This document shows positions 60,512-64,000 of a DNA stretch of 64,000 nt, piece by piece. The DNA is from Mucilaginibacter dorajii (GTDB taxonomy: Bacteria > Bacteroidota > Bacteroidia > Sphingobacteriales > Sphingobacteriaceae), in assembly GCF_024808255.1 (NCBI RefSeq), contig NZ_JANTYS010000008.1:247812-311811 (forward strand), in the 5' to 3' direction. How positions within the stretch are numbered: the first letter of the stretch is position 1; each line of letters opens with the position of its first letter. A program made the position numbers and the translations under genes. Below the pieces are notes generated by a model. It did no database searches and had not been told where the DNA came from. It was given only the letters and a program-made list of their open reading frames with translations.

Positions 60512-63500
60512 ATGAACTACAATAAGATCAATAATATTTTTGGCTGGATAGCCTTCCTAATTGCGGCCTTAACCTACATTTTAACCCTGGAGCCGTCCGC
60601 CAGCTTTTGGGATTGCGGCGAATTTATAGCCTGTATTTATCGTTTGCAGGTAGCACACCAGCCGGGAGCTCCTTTGTTTACCATGATAGGCAAAGTGTTT
60701 ACCCTACTATCAATGGGTAATGATAACAAAGTTGCTTATTGGGCCAATATGGCATCAGCATTAGCCAGCGGGGCCACTATCATGTTCCTATTTTGGACGG
60801 TGACCGCCCTTGCTAAAAAAATCCTGGTAAAAAAAGCGGATGACTTGAACGTAGGTAACCTGATCATTATTATAGGTTCTGGCCTGGTTGGCGCATTGGC
60901 CTATGCATGGTCAGATACGTTTTGGTTTTCGGCAGTGGAGTCTGAGGTTTACGCGCAATCGTCCTTATGCACTGCAATAGTTTTTTGGGCTATATTGAAA
61001 TGGGATGCCCACGCAGATGAGCCGCATGCCAACAAGTGGATCGTATTTATAGCCTACATTATGGGTTTATCTATCGGCATTCACTTATTAAACTTATTGG
61101 TGATCCCGGCTATCGCGTTGGTGATATACTTCCGTAAGGCCAAAAACATTACGGCCCAGGGTACTATTATCGCTTTTTTGGCGGGTATTGTGTCTGTAGC
61201 GTTTGTATTGTGGGGAGTTATCCAGTTTACGGTAAAAGGCGCGGCCTACTCCGATCTGCTTTTTGTTAACACCCTTGGGATGGGTTTTGGTAGTGGGGCG
61301 ATAGTTTTCTTCGTTTTAATGATTGCGACTATAGGCACAGGTATTTATTTCACTATTAAACAATCGCAAGTGGCTATCATAGCATCTGCTGTATGTTTTA
61401 TACTGGCGCTTGGGATCAGTACCGGCATTGTTGGCGCTATAGTAGGTGTGGCTTTATTGGGTATATTGGAGTATGTGGTAAAAATAAGGGAAAGGCGTTT
61501 TGCGCTGAACAGCTTTTTTGTTTGCCTGTTATTCATCTTGTTTGGTTACAGTTCTTTTGTAATGATTGTTGTACGTGCCAAGGCCGACCCTAATTTAAAT
61601 AACAGTGATCCTCAGGATGCTTTCGCCTTGAATAGCTACTTAAACCGCGATCAATATGGCGATACACCTTTATTATACGGCCAGTTTTTTGATTCGACCC
61701 CAACAGACCAAACCGAAGGGGCTACCATTTATCGGCGAGGTAAGGAAAAGTATGAGGTTGCCGGTAAAAAGTTGACTACCATCTATGACCGTAATACCAT
61801 CTTCCCGCGTATGTTTAGCGATAAGGCTGGGCACCCCCAGTTTTATAAGGCCTGGAGTAAATTGGGTGACGGTGAAAAGCCAACCTTTGGTACCAACCTT
61901 GGCTTTTTTACCACCTGGCAAATTAACCAGATGTACACCCGTTACTTTTTATGGAATTTTGTAGGCCGCACAAATGATCTTGATGGCCAAACAAGCAATA
62001 GCGGGGCCGACGGTAACTGGATAAGCGGCTGGAATTTTAATAAACCGCTGCCGGCCGCTGTAACCCAAAGCAAAAGCTATAACCGTTTATACTTTTTACC
62101 GCTTATTGTTGGTTTGGTGGGTTTGTTCTTCCACTTTAAAAAAGATCAGCAAAATGCCGGTGTAGTATTGGTGCTTTTCTTTTTTACAGGCTTAGCCATT
62201 GTGCTTTATCTTAACCAGGACCCATTACAACCGCGTGAACGGGATTATGCCTACGCAGGGTCGTTTTATGCTTTTGCTATTTGGATTGGCTTAGGCGTAA
62301 TGGGTATTGCCGATGTGTTAAGGACAAAGCTTGATGCCAAAACCAGCGGTATTATCGCTACTGTAGTATGTTTGTTGGTTGCGCCGGTATTAATGGCCAG
62401 CCAGGAGTGGGACGATCATGACCGCTCCACCAAGCTTACCCCGCATGATATGGCTTACAACTACCTTAATTCCTGCGCGCCAAACGCCATATTGTTTACT
62501 TATGCCGATAATGACACCTACCCGCTTTGGTACATACAGGAAGTTGAGCATGTACGCCCTGACGTGCGCATTGTGAACTTAAGTCTGCTGGGTACCGATT
62601 GGTATATCCGCGGCATGAAACATAAGATGAATGAATCTGAGCCTTTGCCCATCACCATGCCCGATGAGAAGTTTAAAACAGGTGTACGCGATGTGATCTA
62701 TTTTAACGACCGGAAAATTCCTGGTAATGTGGAGTTGAAAGAGGTTTTTGATTTTATGACCTCCGACGATAAAGCGGCCATGGTAGAATATAATAATGGC
62801 GAACAAGGTAATTATCTGCCAACCAAAAATTTCAAAATAACAGTTAACCCTAATGAGGTTTTACAAAGCAATACTTTACCTGCAAGCGAAAAGGATAAGA
62901 TTGTACCTGAAATAGACTGGACCTTTAAAGGAAGGTATGTGACCAAGGATGTTTTGGCTATGATGGATATCCTGGCGCATAACAACTGGAAACGGCCGGT
63001 TTATTTTGCTACAACCGTACCCGATGAAAACCTGATAGGTTTGGGTAAGTATTTATACAGCGAAGGTTTTGCCAACCGCTTGCTGCCGTTAAAACCGGAT
63101 ACAACAAGCCAGGCCGAGCTAACCAATACACCGGTGATGTACCAAAACATGATGACCAGGTTTAAATGGGGCAACATGAAAAATGCCGGCTACCTTGATC
63201 ATGAATCAAACACGATGTTTTACCCGCTCATCAGCAGGCTTTACTCAACCCTGGCCGATAACCTGCTAAAGGAAGGGCACCCTGATCTGGCAAAAAACGC
63301 GTTGAAAAAATATGATGAGGTAATGCCGGATAATATCCCGAATACCGAGATAGCTATCCGCAAATATTACCTGGTAGAAACTGCCTACCGCCTTGGCGAA
63401 ACAGCCATGGGCAACAAACTGGCCAACGTGGTTGATGCCTACATCACCAATCTGCTCGACTATAATTACACCCTGTTACAAAAGAACGAAGTAAGTATTG

Positions 63501-63643
63501 AAAGCAGGGATATTCAATACGCTATGTCGATGCTGAACGGCCTGGTTGAGCATACCCGCAACTTTAAACAACCTGAGCTGAACGCCAAGTTTGATAAACA
63601 GTTTAAAGGATACGAACAGAAGCTGGGAATGGGAGGGAAATAG
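60512..63643 (+). CDS. DUF2723 membrane protein (protein O-mannosyltransferase-like)
   Basis: 1043 residues from ATG 60512 (MNYNKINNIFGWIAFLIAA); a TTG seven codons upstream is rejected. About twelve transmembrane helices occupy the first ~650 residues. The first loop has EPSASFWDCGEFIACIYRLQVAHQPGAPLFTMIGKVF, the DUF2723 hallmark resembling the lumenal DE motif of PMT/ArnT glycosyltransferases. The soluble C-terminal part starts ANAILFTYADNDTYPLWYIQEVEHVRPDVRIVNLSLLGTDWYIRGM and ends in a helical, TPR-like region. It is believed to glycosylate secreted proteins in Bacteroidota (family-level inference). Monocistronic. Confidence 0.9.
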   Translation: MNYNKINNIFGWIAFLIAALTYILTLEPSASFWDCGEFIACIYRLQVAHQPGAPLFTMIGKVFTLLSMGNDNKVAYWANMASALASGATIMFLFWTVTALAKKILVKKADDLNVGNLIIIIGSGLVGALAYAWSDTFWFSAVESEVYAQSSLCTAIVFWAILKWDAHADEPHANKWIVFIAYIMGLSIGIHLLNLLVIPAIALVIYFRKAKNITAQGTIIAFLAGIVSVAFVLWGVIQFTVKGAAYSDLLFVNTLGMGFGSGAIVFFVLMIATIGTGIYFTIKQSQVAIIASAVCFILALGISTGIVGAIVGVALLGILEYVVKIRERRFALNSFFVCLLFILFGYSSFVMIVVRAKADPNLNNSDPQDAFALNSYLNRDQYGDTPLLYGQFFDSTPTDQTEGATIYRRGKEKYEVAGKKLTTIYDRNTIFPRMFSDKAGHPQFYKAWSKLGDGEKPTFGTNLGFFTTWQINQMYTRYFLWNFVGRTNDLDGQTSNSGADGNWISGWNFNKPLPAAVTQSKSYNRLYFLPLIVGLVGLFFHFKKDQQNAGVVLVLFFFTGLAIVLYLNQDPLQPRERDYAYAGSFYAFAIWIGLGVMGIADVLRTKLDAKTSGIIATVVCLLVAPVLMASQEWDDHDRSTKLTPHDMAYNYLNSCAPNAILFTYADNDTYPLWYIQEVEHVRPDVRIVNLSLLGTDWYIRGMKHKMNESEPLPITMPDEKFKTGVRDVIYFNDRKIPGNVELKEVFDFMTSDDKAAMVEYNNGEQGNYLPTKNFKITVNPNEVLQSNTLPASEKDKIVPEIDWTFKGRYVTKDVLAMMDILAHNNWKRPVYFATTVPDENLIGLGKYLYSEGFANRLLPLKPDTTSQAELTNTPVMYQNMMTRFKWGNMKNAGYLDHESNTMFYPLISRLYSTLADNLLKEGHPDLAKNALKKYDEVMPDNIPNTEIAIRKYYLVETAYRLGETAMGNKLANVVDAYITNLLDYNYTLLQKNEVSIESRDIQYAMSMLNGLVEHTRNFKQPELNAKFDKQFKGYEQKLGMGGK

Positions 63644-63698
63644 AGGTTTTTAGAATTAAGAATAAAGAACCAAGAATTAAGACGCGCTTAGCCAACTT

Positions 63699-63743
63699 GT
63701 CATTGCGAGTTGTAAAATCCGCAGACTATGAAGGGGAAATGAC
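63699..63743. repeat. GTCATT...AATGAC element, copy 4
   Basis: GTCATTGCGAGTTGTAAAAT at the left, GAAGGGGAAATGAC at the right, the cleanest match to copy 3 (51129-51175). Confidence 0.7.
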
Positions 63744-63756
63744 GTAAAAGATTTGT

Positions 63757-63843
63757 CATCCTGAGGAACGAAGGATCTTCTTAGCCCTGCTAATTGCAGA
63801 CTTTTATAGCGAAGAAGATCCTTCACTATGTTGCCAATGACAC
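63757..63843. repeat. Inverted repeat GAAGGATCTTCTT / AAGAAGATCCTTC
   Basis: GTCATCCTGAGGAACGAAGG leads into GATCTTCTT (about 63772-63782), with the inverse AAGAAGATCCTTC at about 63813-63825. Intergenic and probably a REP-like unit. Confidence 0.6.
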
Positions 63844-63862
63844 ATATCTTAATGTATTGATT

Positions 63863-64000
63863 TTAAACCAATTGCATATTGTGTTTTTTAGCTAACCTTT
63901 TTAACGAAGCCAGTTCCTTACGTTTAATTTGTTCCTCATATTGTTTTATCCCCTGTTCAACGTAAGCAATTCCTTTGGTTAATGCATTATAGTAAGCCAT
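63863..64000 (-). CDS. Partial or small ORF at the right edge
   Basis: 45 codons are visible on the minus strand from an ATG at 64000 to TAA at 63865-63863: MAYYNALTKGIAYVEQGIKQ, then a Lys/Glu-rich helix ending KKHNMQLV. The ATG coincides with the window edge, so the gene may extend upstream. It looks like a C-terminal amphipathic tail. I do not recognise it with confidence; a transposase C-terminus is one possibility. Confidence 0.45.
   Translation of the reverse strand: MAYYNALTKGIAYVEQGIKQYEEQIKRKELASLKRLAKKHNMQLV

Overview
The window looks like a chromosomal segment of a Bacteroidota bacterium, most likely family Sphingobacteriaceae (a Mucilaginibacter- or Pedobacter-like genome; the genus is inference). 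Reasons: glycan-degrading enzymes typical of that phylum (GH28, GH89, GH43), a peptidase S46, a TonB-type outer-membrane barrel with a carboxypeptidase-regulatory N-terminus, DUF2723 and DUF1624 membrane proteins, the Bacteroidota promoter form (TTTG, about 20 bp, TANNTTTG), A-rich rather than strong Shine-Dalgarno sites, and many intergenic palindromic repeats.

Layout. 1-8 kb is a glycan-utilisation stretch: a 5'-truncated GH28, a GH89 alpha-N-acetylglucosaminidase start/stop-coupled to an HGSNAT/NagX-like membrane acyltransferase, a pair of MITE-like elements, GH43, and a DUF1624 acyltransferase. 8-20 kb is housekeeping and accessory metabolism: DUF2461, a nitrilase-type amidase, an LTA-synthase-like sulfatase, a class-V aminotransferase plus GNAT divergent from a MocR regulator, another GNAT, two MFS exporters and a DUF1772-like protein. 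20-34 kb holds a CXXCH lipoprotein, a four-gene arsR-AHSA1-doxX-ydeI operon, peptidase S46, a phosphatidylserine-decarboxylase-like protein convergent with a PLD-like protein, an EamA transporter, and a LysR / ferredoxin-NADP reductase / 2Fe-2S ferredoxin group. 34-38 kb holds a thioesterase, a Pmp3 peptide, an orphan sigma-54 response regulator and then 1.8 kb of non-coding repeats containing three copies of a 175-nt hairpin-forming block. 38-40.4 kb is an AT-richer accessory island with a small ORF, a membrane protein and an EVE/HNH endonuclease gene broken by an in-frame TGA at a zinc-binding cysteine. 40.7-43 kb has a RibD-like reductase and a second arsR-AHSA1 pair. 43-51 kb is a complete kdp potassium system (a TM micropeptide, kdpF, A, B, C, an N-terminal-only KdpD and a separate histidine kinase, with no KdpE). 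51-64 kb is core: M1 peptidase, Spx/ArsC-like, SDR, TonB-type barrel, pth-rplY-prs, tRNA-Gln and a DUF2723 protein.

How it works together: the kdp genes form a K+ uptake ATPase with a split sensor. The orphan NtrC-type regulator at 34.9 kb may be its displaced response regulator (inference). The most unusual content is between genes. There is a four-copy palindromic element of about 225-250 bp with nested arms, a triplicated 175-nt hairpin block, four copies of a 45-47 nt GTCATT...AATGAC element, two related ArsR operators, and several low-complexity inverted spacers, one of them inside the kdp operon. Coordinates of repeats were read by eye. No similarity search, folding or base-composition calculation was run.
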